A DNA stretch of 64,000 nucleotides, from positions 18,907 to 82,906 of the forward strand of contig NZ_JAIZVX010000001.1 in NCBI RefSeq assembly GCF_021768455.1, in the 5' to 3' direction. The notes beneath the pieces are model-generated. The model was given only the letters and a program-made list of their open reading frames with translations. It was not told where the DNA came from and did no database searches. Shown here in pieces: positions 7,918 to 15,660 of the stretch. The translations under genes were made by a program, and so were the position numbers. The stretch comes from Aquabacterium sp. (GTDB lineage Bacteria > Pseudomonadota > Gammaproteobacteria > Burkholderiales > Burkholderiaceae_C). The first letter of the stretch is position 1. Every line of letters starts with the position of its first letter.

Positions 7918-9363
7918 TTAAGCGGTCTGGCGAACGGGTGTCGCCTTCCAGAAATAGCGGCGGAAGCCGCGCTTGTGATCGAACTCCTTGATGCGGTAGA
8001 CCATGCGCACCGGCAGGCCCACCGCCAACTCGTCTGCGCCGGTGTCCGTGAACTCCATCATCACGCGGCCACCGCCATCAAAGTCGATGTGCCCGAACTG
8101 GAAGGGCGGGTGCGGCGTAAAGGCCAGGAAGTCACTGGTGTGAGACAGCACCTTTGCCGACGCATCGGCCAGGCTCACCGGCTCCTGGCTGTCCTGCGCA
8201 CGGCATGCAGGGTTGACACACAGACGCGTCGAAGGGAACTGCACCGTGCCGCAATGTCTGCAACGGCCACCCTCGAAGTGCGCCACCCGGGCCTGCTGCC
8301 GCCAGGCGGCGGTCAGCGCGGTCTTGTTGTCCATCTCGGCGCGCATGCCCCACTCCGGCTCGTACTGCCGGGTGAATGACAGGTACTTGAGGTAACTGGT
8401 TTCTGCCTGCCCGGAGCCGGGCACCGTGCCGGAGCAAGCTTGCGCGGTTCGACGCAGCAGCAGCGCATCACAGCCATTGGCAAAGCTCAACAACAGGATC
8501 CACTCGCCGTCGCTGGCCAGACGCACGGCCGTGTCCAGCATGGCCAGGGGCTGCGCGCCGCCCAGATCGCCCACCTGCTCTGCCTCGGTGGACACCAGTG
8601 CCGTGTCGGGAACGCCCAGCTTCCTGGCGACCGCCGCGTTGATTTTCGAAATGGGCGCAGGCATGACGAAGTGCCGGATGTCGGCAGCCGCCACACCGGC
8701 CTGAGCCAGACAAGCTTTCGCAGCCTGGAGGGCGATCTTCATGTAACCCTCTTCACGCACCCAGCGCTCTTCCCACTGGTAGTCGTGATCCTGACCGCTT
8801 TCTCTGAAGTGATCAACGAAATCCGCCTGGATGGAAGACGACGCCACAAAGGTCGCCACCGGGTTGCCCTCGCCCACCAGGGCGGCGGCCGCACCATGCC
8901 CGGTGATCAACTCCTGCGCACTCGCAGGGCGAGGAACTCGGCACTCCGCCGCCACCAGCAGATGGCGAACCGCCGAGGGCTGCCGCAAGGCTTGCACCAA
9001 CTCGATGGTGGCCGCACGTGCGGACGAGGCCACATCGCGCGCCACCGTCTCGCCTGGCAGGCCCAGCGCGGCCGCGGCCACACCGGCGTTGAGGCGGTCG
9101 GCAAACGGGAGGGTCGTGGAGGCCAGGGTCAACTGCCCGGGCAAACCCTCAGCCAGCCCATTGATCAGCAGCCTGGCGGCTTCCACCGTCATGGTGATGA
9201 CGTCCTCATCCCAATTGGCCATGGCACGCTGCCCTTTGGCCAGGCTCCTGAGGCCTGGCGCCATCCAGCGGTGCAATGCCACCACCTCGCTGCGCTCAAG
9301 TCGCAGATGTGGCACATAGCGGGCAGTGGCCAGCAAGCCGAAGCGTGTTCCTGTCTGGTTCAT
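7918..9363 (-). CDS. HMG-CoA-synthase-fold protein fused to a Zn-ribbon/OB-fold (DUF35) domain
   Basis: 481 residues. Residues 1-345 follow the ketosynthase III/HMG-CoA synthase fold (SEVVALHRWM, NWDEDVITMTVEAARLLI, ITGHGAAAALVG, and a GDLGGAQPLAMLD segment). Where HMG-CoA synthases have the nucleophile in an E-I-x2-AC-x-AAT context, this protein reads DVASSARAAT, so the Cys position is Ala115. The last 130 residues begin with a zinc ribbon (CRHCG and, ten residues on, CVNPAC) followed by the OB fold (VLSHTSDFLAF). Archaea use thiolase, HMG-CoA synthase and DUF35 as separate subunits of one complex; here two of them are fused and the thiolase is the next gene. Role inferred: C-C bond cleavage or condensation scaffold. 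Confidence 0.78.
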   Translation of the reverse strand: MNQTGTRFGLLATARYVPHLRLERSEVVALHRWMAPGLRSLAKGQRAMANWDEDVITMTVEAARLLINGLAEGLPGQLTLASTTLPFADRLNAGVAAAALGLPGETVARDVASSARAATIELVQALRQPSAVRHLLVAAECRVPRPASAQELITGHGAAAALVGEGNPVATFVASSSIQADFVDHFRESGQDHDYQWEERWVREEGYMKIALQAAKACLAQAGVAAADIRHFVMPAPISKINAAVARKLGVPDTALVSTEAEQVGDLGGAQPLAMLDTAVRLASDGEWILLLSFANGCDALLLRRTAQACSGTVPGSGQAETSYLKYLSFTRQYEPEWGMRAEMDNKTALTAAWRQQARVAHFEGGRCRHCGTVQFPSTRLCVNPACRAQDSQEPVSLADASAKVLSHTSDFLAFTPHPPFQFGHIDFDGGGRVMMEFTDTGADELAVGLPVRMVYRIKEFDHKRGFRRYFWKATPVRQTA

Positions 9364-9501
9364 GGCAGCCGTTTGAATGAATCTTGCAATATTTGATGAT
9401 GTGGCTGATGATACACTAGCGAACCGTAATCGCAATGGACTTTGATGTGATTCAGGCCAGGGTTTCCCCTGCCACTGAACGCAGACAGCAGGAGACAGCA
9501 A
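9364..9501. promoter_or_regulatory. Divergent promoter region between the badHI operon and the acetoacetyl-CoA-ligase operon
   Basis: 138 bases separate the minus-strand start at 9363 from the plus-strand TTG at 9502. The segment is AT-richer than its surroundings. No copy of the dyad found elsewhere in the island was recognised here. GCAGGAGAC (9488-9496) is the ribosome binding site that fixes the TTG start. Confidence 0.5.
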
Positions 9502-11490
9502 TTGCAAGCCAATACCGTCAAGCTACGCGAGTGGGTCAATGAACGACAGGGCCTGAGCCTGTCGTCCTACGAAGCGCTGAGGTCGTGGTCGGTGACCGAG
9601 CCCGACAAGTTCTGGTCCTGCCTGTGGGCCTACTTCGACCTGCACTCACAAGCCCCTTTTGCACACGCCATCGCCGAACCACGCATGCCGGGCGCCGTGT
9701 GGTTCGAAGGCGCCAGGGTGAACTACGTCGAACAGGTGATGCGCCATGCCCAGGACGAACGCCTGGCGGACACACCTGCCGTGATCTTCCGCAACGAGCG
9801 CATGCAACAGGAGGGCAAGACCATCCAGATTGGCTGGCGCGAACTCGCAAGCCGCGTTGCGCACATCGCCGGCGCCCTGCAGGCCATGGGCGTCAAGGAG
9901 GGAGACCGTGTGGCCGCCTACCTGCCCAACACGCCAGAGGCCTTGATCGCCTTTCTGGCCTGCGCATCCTTGGGTGCCATCTGGAGCGTTTGCGCGCCGG
10001 ACATGGGCGTGGGCACCGTGCAAGACCGCTTTCGTCAGATCCAGCCCAGTGTGCTGCTGGCCTGTGATGGCTCGGTTTACGGCGGCAAGGTGGCCGACCG
10101 CCGACCGCTGATCACGTCGCTGCTGCAAACCTTGCCCAGCATTGCGCACCTGGTGCTGGTGCCCGTGCTTCAGGCTTCAGGTGGCCCCGAGGCCCCTTAT
10201 GTGCCTGACAACTGGCATGGACAGTTTCACCAATGGGCGGAATGCGAGGCCTGCCCCACGCAAGTGGCACCTCAGGCCGTGGCCTTCCACCACCCACTCT
10301 GGGTGGTCTACAGCAGCGGCACGACGGGCCTGCCCAAGCCCATCGTGCATGGCCATGGCGGCGTGATGCTCGAAATGCTCAAGCTGCATCACTGCCACCT
10401 CAACCTGCTGCCAAGCTGGGAGGCGAACGACCGCCTGCACTGGTACAGCAGCACCGGCTGGGTGATGTGGAACCTGCAGATGTCTGCGCTCCTGCAAGGC
10501 ACCACCATCTGTCTGTACGACGGCCACCCGTCCTTCCCGCAGGCAGACACCCTCTGGCGCTTTGCTCATGACCTGAAAGTCACCTTGTTCGGCGGCGGCG
10601 CCGCCTATTACACAGGCTGCATGAAGGCGGGCGTCGACCCCCATGCACTGGGCCTGAGCGAACACATCCGCACGCTCGGCTCGACCGGCTCCCCCTTGCC
10701 GCCCGAAGGCTATGCATGGGGGCACGCCGCCGTCAGGCAGGACGTATGGTGGGCGGTCATCTCGGGCGGCACCGACATCGCCAGCGCCTTCCTGGGCGGC
10801 ACACCGGAGCTGCCCACCATCCCCGGCCAGATGCAGGCACGCTGCCTGGGTGCCGACGTGCAAGCCTGGGACGAAAACGGCCAGCCGCTCACCGATGCCG
10901 TGGGCGAGCTGGTGTGCCTGCAGCCCATGCCCTCCATGCCCGTGAAGTTCTGGGGCGACGAAGGCCACAAACGCTATCTGGACAGCTACTTTGATGTCTA
11001 CCCTGGCGTCTGGCGCCATGGCGACTGGCTGCAAATCACCCCCAGCGGCGGCACCATCATCTACGGCCGCAGCGACGCCACGCTCAACCGCCACGGTCAC
11101 CGCCTGGGCACCAGCGAGGTCTACCGGGTGGTCGAAGCCGAGCCCGAGGTGATCGACAGCCTCGTCGTCGACATCGAGTTCCTCGGCAAGCCCAGCTACA
11201 TGCCCCTGTTTGTGGTGCTGAAGCCGGGCCTGGATCTGGACTCGGCATTGGTTCAACGCCTCAAGCAGCGCATCCGCGAAGGCCTGTCGCCCCGCTTCGT
11301 GCCCGACGACATCGTGCAGGTCGAAGCCATCCCTCGCACCCTGACCGGCAAGAAGCAGGAGCTGCCCGTCAAGAAACTGATGCTGGGCCGCGACCTGGCC
11401 GACGTGGTCAACAAGGACGCCTGCGCCAACCCGCAGGCATTCGACTGGTATGTCGACTTTGCCAAGGCGCGCGCGCGCCAGGCCGGCTGA
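9502..11490 (+). CDS. Acetoacetyl-CoA synthetase-like acid-CoA ligase
   Basis: 662 residues, the length of AacS. It opens WVNERQGLSLSSYEALRSWSV, has VVYSSGTTGLPKPIVHGHGG (AMP-binding loop), LGSTGSPLPPEGYAW, VISGGTDIASAF, and the C-terminal RSDATLNRHGHRLGTSE hinge with the catalytic lysine in TGKKQELPVKK. These are AacS features. The reaction is ATP-dependent CoA activation of acetoacetate or another short 3-oxo acid. Start is TTG: AGGAGA lies 6 bases before it and the next ATG is far inside. In this island I infer activation of a branched 3-oxo acid released by the CitE-like lyase. Confidence 0.88.
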   Translation: MQANTVKLREWVNERQGLSLSSYEALRSWSVTEPDKFWSCLWAYFDLHSQAPFAHAIAEPRMPGAVWFEGARVNYVEQVMRHAQDERLADTPAVIFRNERMQQEGKTIQIGWRELASRVAHIAGALQAMGVKEGDRVAAYLPNTPEALIAFLACASLGAIWSVCAPDMGVGTVQDRFRQIQPSVLLACDGSVYGGKVADRRPLITSLLQTLPSIAHLVLVPVLQASGGPEAPYVPDNWHGQFHQWAECEACPTQVAPQAVAFHHPLWVVYSSGTTGLPKPIVHGHGGVMLEMLKLHHCHLNLLPSWEANDRLHWYSSTGWVMWNLQMSALLQGTTICLYDGHPSFPQADTLWRFAHDLKVTLFGGGAAYYTGCMKAGVDPHALGLSEHIRTLGSTGSPLPPEGYAWGHAAVRQDVWWAVISGGTDIASAFLGGTPELPTIPGQMQARCLGADVQAWDENGQPLTDAVGELVCLQPMPSMPVKFWGDEGHKRYLDSYFDVYPGVWRHGDWLQITPSGGTIIYGRSDATLNRHGHRLGTSEVYRVVEAEPEVIDSLVVDIEFLGKPSYMPLFVVLKPGLDLDSALVQRLKQRIREGLSPRFVPDDIVQVEAIPRTLTGKKQELPVKKLMLGRDLADVVNKDACANPQAFDWYVDFAKARARQAG

Positions 11491-11544
11491 GCCCCGTTCA
11501 GTCAAGCCCTTCCCTATCAACCTCTATCAAGTTGGAGACAGACA

Positions 11545-12459
11545 ATGAGCAAGCATTTGCAAGGCCGCGTGGCCCTGGTGACTGGCGCAGGCCGCGGTGT
11601 GGGTCGGGGCATTGCCCTTGAGCTGGCGCGCCAGGGCGCAGACGTGGTCGTCAATGACCTGGGGGCCTCGCTGGATGGCAAGGCCGAAGCCGAACAACCC
11701 GGTGCCGCCGTGGTGGCCGAGATTCAAGCCATGGGCGGACGCGCGGTGGTCGACGGCGGCTCCGTGGCCTCGTGGGACGACGCACAGCGCATGGTCGATC
11801 TGGCCATCAAGACCTTCGGCCGCATCGACATCGTCGTCAACAATGCCGGGATTCTGCGTGACGTGATGTTCCACCGCATGGGCGAGGCCGAATTCGACGA
11901 CGTGATGGCGGTGCACATCAAGGGCTCGTTCAACGTCAGCCGCGCCGCAGCACCCCACTTCAAGGCCCAGAACAGTGGCGTCTTCGTGCACATGACGTCC
12001 ACCTCGGGCCTGATCGGCAACTTTGGCCAGGCCAACTACAGTGCTGCCAAACTGGGCGTGGTGGCCCTGTCCAAATCGATCGCGCTGGACATGCAGAAAT
12101 TCGGGGTGCGCTCCAATGCCGTGGCGCCCTTCGCCTGGACGCGCATGATCGACTCCATCCCGGCCGAAACGCCAGAGCAGAAAAAGCGCGTCGAGGGGCT
12201 CAAGAAACTGGACGCCGACAAGGTCGCGCCCTTTGTGGTGGGCCTGTGCTGCGACGGCGCCAGCCATGTCAGCGGGCAGGTCTTTGGCGTTCGCAACAAC
12301 GAGATCTACCTGTTCAGCCAGCCACGCCCCATCCGCAGCGCCCACCGCAGCGAAGGCTGGACGCCCGACAGCGTGCTGGAGCAGGCCATCCCCATGCTGC
12401 AATCGGACTTCTACGCACTGGATCGGTCCGGCGATGTGTTCACCTGGGACCCGGTCTGA
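11545..12459 (+). CDS. SDR dehydrogenase, MFE-2/17-beta-HSD4-like
   Basis: 304 residues. It has VTGAGRGVGRGIAL, VVVNDLGASLDG (the insertion typical of the multifunctional enzyme-2 dehydrogenase domain), VNNAGILRD, MTSTSGLIGNFGQANYSAAKLG with Ser, Tyr and Lys, and a long C-terminal tail beginning VSGQVFGVRNNEIYLFSQP. Relatives oxidise (R)- or (S)-3-hydroxyacyl-CoAs of sterol and branched chains. GGAGACAGACA precedes the ATG. It lies 54 bases after the ligase gene and before the MarR gene, so it likely shares their transcript. It could replace the lost dehydrogenase function of the FadB-like protein (inference). Confidence 0.85.
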   Translation: MSKHLQGRVALVTGAGRGVGRGIALELARQGADVVVNDLGASLDGKAEAEQPGAAVVAEIQAMGGRAVVDGGSVASWDDAQRMVDLAIKTFGRIDIVVNNAGILRDVMFHRMGEAEFDDVMAVHIKGSFNVSRAAAPHFKAQNSGVFVHMTSTSGLIGNFGQANYSAAKLGVVALSKSIALDMQKFGVRSNAVAPFAWTRMIDSIPAETPEQKKRVEGLKKLDADKVAPFVVGLCCDGASHVSGQVFGVRNNEIYLFSQPRPIRSAHRSEGWTPDSVLEQAIPMLQSDFYALDRSGDVFTWDPV

Positions 12460-12494
12460 GCCATGCCAAGGGAAAGCCTGGCGCATGTCGGCGC

Positions 12495-12530
12495 CATGAC
12501 AGTTAAACTATGTGCATGTAAACAGTCATG
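12495..12530. promoter_or_regulatory. Long inverted repeat in front of the MarR gene, likely autoregulatory operator
   Basis: CATGACAGTT (12495-12504) and AACAGTCATG (12521-12530) are inverted copies matching at 9 of 10 positions, centred at about 12512. A weak relative of the island dyad (8 of 14) sits in the centre at 12510-12523. The repeat overlaps an alternative ATG at 12528, which favours the start at 12561 and suggests the repeat is regulatory. Confidence 0.5.
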
Positions 12531-12560
12531 GACCCGCACTTCTGCAGCGGTCTATACCTC

Positions 12561-13025
12561 ATGTCCGAAGCCAAGCACAGTGTGGACTGGGAGCTCAAGT
12601 TGGGCTTCCTGATCCATGATGTTTCCCGCTTGCGGCGCAGCGCATTCGACCGCTGCCTCAAGCCCCTCAATGTGACCAGGTCCCAGTGGTGGGTGCTGGC
12701 CTACCTGTCGCGCGAAGACGGCATGACCCAGGTCCAACTTGCGGAAGAGCTGGATCTGGGCAAGGTGGCCATCGGGGGCCTGATCGACCGCCTTGAAAAG
12801 ACCGGACTCGTGCGACGCGAGGCCGATGCCAACGATCGTCGCGTGAACCGGATCTTCCTGGAGCCCAAGAGCAAACAGCTCATCAGCAAGATGCGCAAGG
12901 TCAGTCACCAGCTCAATGCGACCATCCTCCACGGCATCAAGGATGAGCAACTGAACTCGACCGCTGCCACGCTCGACACCATGAAGAGCAATCTGCTGAG
13001 CTATCTGGCAGACAGCGAAGCCTGA
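12561..13025 (+). CDS. MarR-family transcriptional regulator
   Basis: 154 residues. The winged-helix core reads LNVTRSQWWVLAYLSREDGMTQVQLAEELDLGKVAIGGLIDRLEKTGLVRREADANDRRVNRIFL, a full MarR domain with the DRR wing. MarR proteins of catabolic clusters usually repress and respond to CoA esters or aromatic acids; in Rhodopseudomonas the badHI cluster is controlled by the MarR protein BadR, so this is the natural candidate here (inference). An ATG at 12528 would add 11 residues but falls in the inverted repeat. No good Shine-Dalgarno precedes either ATG. Confidence 0.9.
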   Translation: MSEAKHSVDWELKLGFLIHDVSRLRRSAFDRCLKPLNVTRSQWWVLAYLSREDGMTQVQLAEELDLGKVAIGGLIDRLEKTGLVRREADANDRRVNRIFLEPKSKQLISKMRKVSHQLNATILHGIKDEQLNSTAATLDTMKSNLLSYLADSEA

Positions 13026-13054
13026 CGACGCGCCAAACAGACCCTCACCAAAGC

Positions 13055-13091
13055 AAAGCGGCCTGCCTCGCCATGAGGTACAGGCCGCTTT
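13055..13091. terminator. Bidirectional intrinsic terminator
   Basis: AAAGCGGCCTG (13055-13065) pairs perfectly with CAGGCCGCTTT (13081-13091), and the loop folds further (CCTC with GAGG). It lies between the convergent MarR gene and the minus-strand SDR gene and ends in a T-run on the plus strand and on the minus strand. Confidence 0.8.
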
Positions 13092-13112
13092 CTCCGTGTG
13101 ACGAAACTTCGC

Positions 13113-14021
13113 TCAGGATGTGCTGCGCAGCGCCTTTTCCTGCACGGCCTTGCCACGCACCAGCGCCTTGGCTTCGGCCCAATCTTCGGGGGTCAGTTTG
13201 CCCAGCTCCGCAAAGGTGCTGGGTGCTGCCAGGTGATGGCCCCCGTCAATGGCGATGTTGTGCCCGGTCAGGTACTCGCAGCCATCTGCCTGCAAGAACG
13301 TCAACAGATTGCACAGTTCGTGCATGCGGCCAAAACGCCCCATCGGAACCTGCTCCGATGAGGCTGCTCCCACATTGGCCTTGGGAATGGGCGCCAGCTT
13401 TTCCCAGGCACTTTCCGTGGGGAATGGCCCTGGCGCCACGGCGTTGACCCGGATGTTGTGACGCCCCCACTCCACTGCCAGCGACATGGTCATGGCGTGC
13501 AGCGCACTCTTGGACATCACGGACGGCAGCACATAGGCAGAGCCGGTCCACACCCAGGTCACCAGCATGCTCACCACCGAGCCCGGCAGACCTTGCGCGA
13601 TCCAGCGACGGCCACAAGCCAGGGTCGAATACAGCGCGCCGTCCATGACGGTGGAGCGCACCGCCTCAAAGCCACGAGGGCTGATGTCAGCCGAAGGCGA
13701 GATGAAGTTGGCCGCGGCGTTGTTGATCAGGCCCGTCAAGGGACCGTCCTGCCAGATGCGCTCGACCATGGCATCGATCTGATCGGCGTCACGGACATCG
13801 CAAACATGGCCATGGATGTCACCGCCGTGTGCCGCGGTGCAGCGCAGCTCCGCAACGGCTTCTTCCAGCACGGCACCTCGGCGACCGCAGATGTAGACCA
13901 CGGCGCCCGAAGCGCTGAAGGCGCGGGCCAGTTCCTTGCCAAGGCCAGTGCCACCACCGGTGATGAGGATGCGCTTGCCCGCCAGGGCGTCTGGGCGCAA
14001 AGGGCTGATGTTTGGACTCAT
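13113..14021 (-). CDS. SDR oxidoreductase, 2,4-dienoyl-CoA reductase-like
   Basis: 302 residues from ATG at 14021 (GAAAGGA six bases upstream). It has ITGGGTGLGKELARAF, LINNAAANFISPSADISPRGFEAVRSTVMDGALYS and a closing YLTGHNIAIDGGHHL. The NNAAxNF-xxP-xxLSPxGF pattern is characteristic of NADPH-dependent 2,4-dienoyl-CoA reductases (DECR/PDCR), although the canonical Ser/Tyr pair is only partly recognisable, as in that subfamily. It precedes the aldehyde dehydrogenase by about 20 bases in the opposite transcription order (the dehydrogenase is upstream). A reductase of this type would deal with unsaturation in the ring or side chain. Confidence 0.8.
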   Translation of the reverse strand: MSPNISPLRPDALAGKRILITGGGTGLGKELARAFSASGAVVYICGRRGAVLEEAVAELRCTAAHGGDIHGHVCDVRDADQIDAMVERIWQDGPLTGLINNAAANFISPSADISPRGFEAVRSTVMDGALYSTLACGRRWIAQGLPGSVVSMLVTWVWTGSAYVLPSVMSKSALHAMTMSLAVEWGRHNIRVNAVAPGPFPTESAWEKLAPIPKANVGAASSEQVPMGRFGRMHELCNLLTFLQADGCEYLTGHNIAIDGGHHLAAPSTFAELGKLTPEDWAEAKALVRGKAVQEKALRSTS

Positions 14022-14041
14022 GTATCTTCCTTTCAAAAGGG

Positions 14042-15481
14042 TCAGCCCATCGCGTAGATGGACTTGAGCTGCTGGTAGGCCGCGATGGATTCAGGCCCCA
14101 TCTCGCGTCCCAATCCACTGGCCTTGATGCCGCCAAAAGGCGCATTCAGATCAGGCAGATAGCCGTTGATGCCGATCGTGCCGGTCGCCACGCGGCGCGC
14201 CACACGCAAGGCCCGCTCGCGGTCTCGCGACCACACGGTGCCCCCCAGACCGAAGGCCGAGTCATTGGCGAGCTGGATGGCCTCGTCGTCGCTGCCATAG
14301 GCGATCAGTGACAGCACCGGGCCGAAGATCTCCTCACGCGCAATCGTGGCGCTGTTGCTGACATCGGCAAAGACCGTGGGTTGCACGAACCACCCTCTGT
14401 CTCGCGAAGCAGGACGCCCCCCGCCAGTCACCAGCCGAGCTTCCTGCTTGCCGATCTCGATGTAGCGTTCGACGCGGTTGCGATGCATGGCAGAGCCCAT
14501 CGGGCCGATCTGGGTGTTGCGGTCCAGCGCATCGCCCACCACATACGACGAGGCCGTGGCGGCCACTGCGTCCACGACTTCCTTGTAGCGCGCGTTCGGA
14601 ACCAGGATGCGCGTGCACGAGAAGCAGGCCTGGCCATTGCTGAGCAAAGAAACCGAAGGCATGCCGCCAATGAAGGCATCCAGATCGGCGTCGTCCAGCA
14701 AGATGGCAGCCGACTTGCCCCCCAACTCCAGGCTGACTGGGCGCAGCAGCTTGCCGCAGGCCTCGGCAATCGCCCGGCCTGCACCGGTCGAGCCCGTGAA
14801 GGCGACCTTGTCGACGCCTGGATGCGACACCAGGTAGGCGCCCAGTTCACGCCCACCCGGCACCCAGTTGACCACGCCTGGTGGCAGCCCGGCCTCTTCG
14901 GCAGCCTGCGCCACGATGAAGCAGTCGAGCACGGTCTCGGGCGAGGGCTTGAGCACGATGCTGCAACCGGCTGCCAGCGCTGGCCCGATCTTCATCAGCG
15001 ACAGGATGACCGGGAAGTTCCAGGGCACGATGGCGCCCACCACCCCAACCGGCTCGCGGCGCACTGTGGTGTTGAAGCCCAGCGGCGACGGACGGCTTTC
15101 TTCTGCGTCCAGCGTGCCGGCCAGGCTGGCATAGTAGCGCAGCACGGCCACGGAATAGCTGCTCTCCAGTTGTTCTGCCGTAGCGATCGGCATGCCGTTT
15201 TGCATGCTGACTGTGCGTGCAAGTTCGCTGCCCCGTTTTTCCAGGGCATCGGCGAAACGCGACAGACACTCACCGCGCTCTGCGCCGCTCATCGTGCCCC
15301 AGGCCGTTTCGGTCAATGCGCGACGGGCCGCACTCACCGCAGCATCGATGTCCTGCTGATCGCCTTCCGGCGCACTGCCAACCACGTCTTCCGTGCTGGC
15401 GCTGATGGCCTCGAACCGCGTGCTGGAATGGGGCTTCACCCATTGGCCGCCGATGAACAAGGCTTGGTGATGTGTGCTCAT
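14042..15481 (-). CDS. Aldehyde dehydrogenase (NAD-dependent, aryl/terpenoid-aldehyde type)
   Basis: 479 residues. It has VGAIVPWNFPVILSLMKIGPALAAGC, FTGSTGAGRAIAE, LELGGKSAAI with the general-base Glu, and SNGQACFSCTRILV with the catalytic Cys, then EEIFGPVLS. AGGAGACCC lies before ATG at 15481. It would oxidise the aldehyde made by the alcohol dehydrogenase at 18760 to the carboxylic acid, as CymB does in p-cymene oxidation. A good copy of the island operator lies 107 bases upstream at 15588-15601. Exact aldehyde is not determined by sequence. Confidence 0.9.
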   Translation of the reverse strand: MSTHHQALFIGGQWVKPHSSTRFEAISASTEDVVGSAPEGDQQDIDAAVSAARRALTETAWGTMSGAERGECLSRFADALEKRGSELARTVSMQNGMPIATAEQLESSYSVAVLRYYASLAGTLDAEESRPSPLGFNTTVRREPVGVVGAIVPWNFPVILSLMKIGPALAAGCSIVLKPSPETVLDCFIVAQAAEEAGLPPGVVNWVPGGRELGAYLVSHPGVDKVAFTGSTGAGRAIAEACGKLLRPVSLELGGKSAAILLDDADLDAFIGGMPSVSLLSNGQACFSCTRILVPNARYKEVVDAVAATASSYVVGDALDRNTQIGPMGSAMHRNRVERYIEIGKQEARLVTGGGRPASRDRGWFVQPTVFADVSNSATIAREEIFGPVLSLIAYGSDDEAIQLANDSAFGLGGTVWSRDRERALRVARRVATGTIGINGYLPDLNAPFGGIKASGLGREMGPESIAAYQQLKSIYAMG

Positions 15482-15587
15482 GAGGGTCTCCTGACGCTGG
15501 CGCCCATGCACCAGCAGCGACTGCCGTGTTTTGCGGTCAGGCTGATGTGCTGCCGCAGTGAAAGATCGAGTGCGACGCGAAATTGTC

Positions 15588-15601
15588 GTTCGCATGCGTA
15601 C
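15588..15601. promoter_or_regulatory. Candidate shared operator, copy 2
   Basis: GTTCGCATGCGTAC, 13 of 14 matches to the dyad GTACGCATGCGTAC, in the promoter region of the aldehyde dehydrogenase/SDR unit; CATATG follows. The region also lies just after the stop of the LuxR-type gene. Confidence 0.5.
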
Positions 15602-15660
15602 CATATGCTAACACTACCAATTTGCAGCCACACTGGCAGAAACCCCCGAGCGCTGGTGCG

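Noticed and set aside
6700..8379. Long plus-strand open frame antisense to the thiolase and HMG-synthase-like genes
   Set aside because: Its protein has no recognisable fold and follows the third-position GC bias of the minus-strand genes. The same holds for long antisense frames at 27366-29057, 31418-32425, 33137-34870, 36904-38421 (minus) and 52229-54274.
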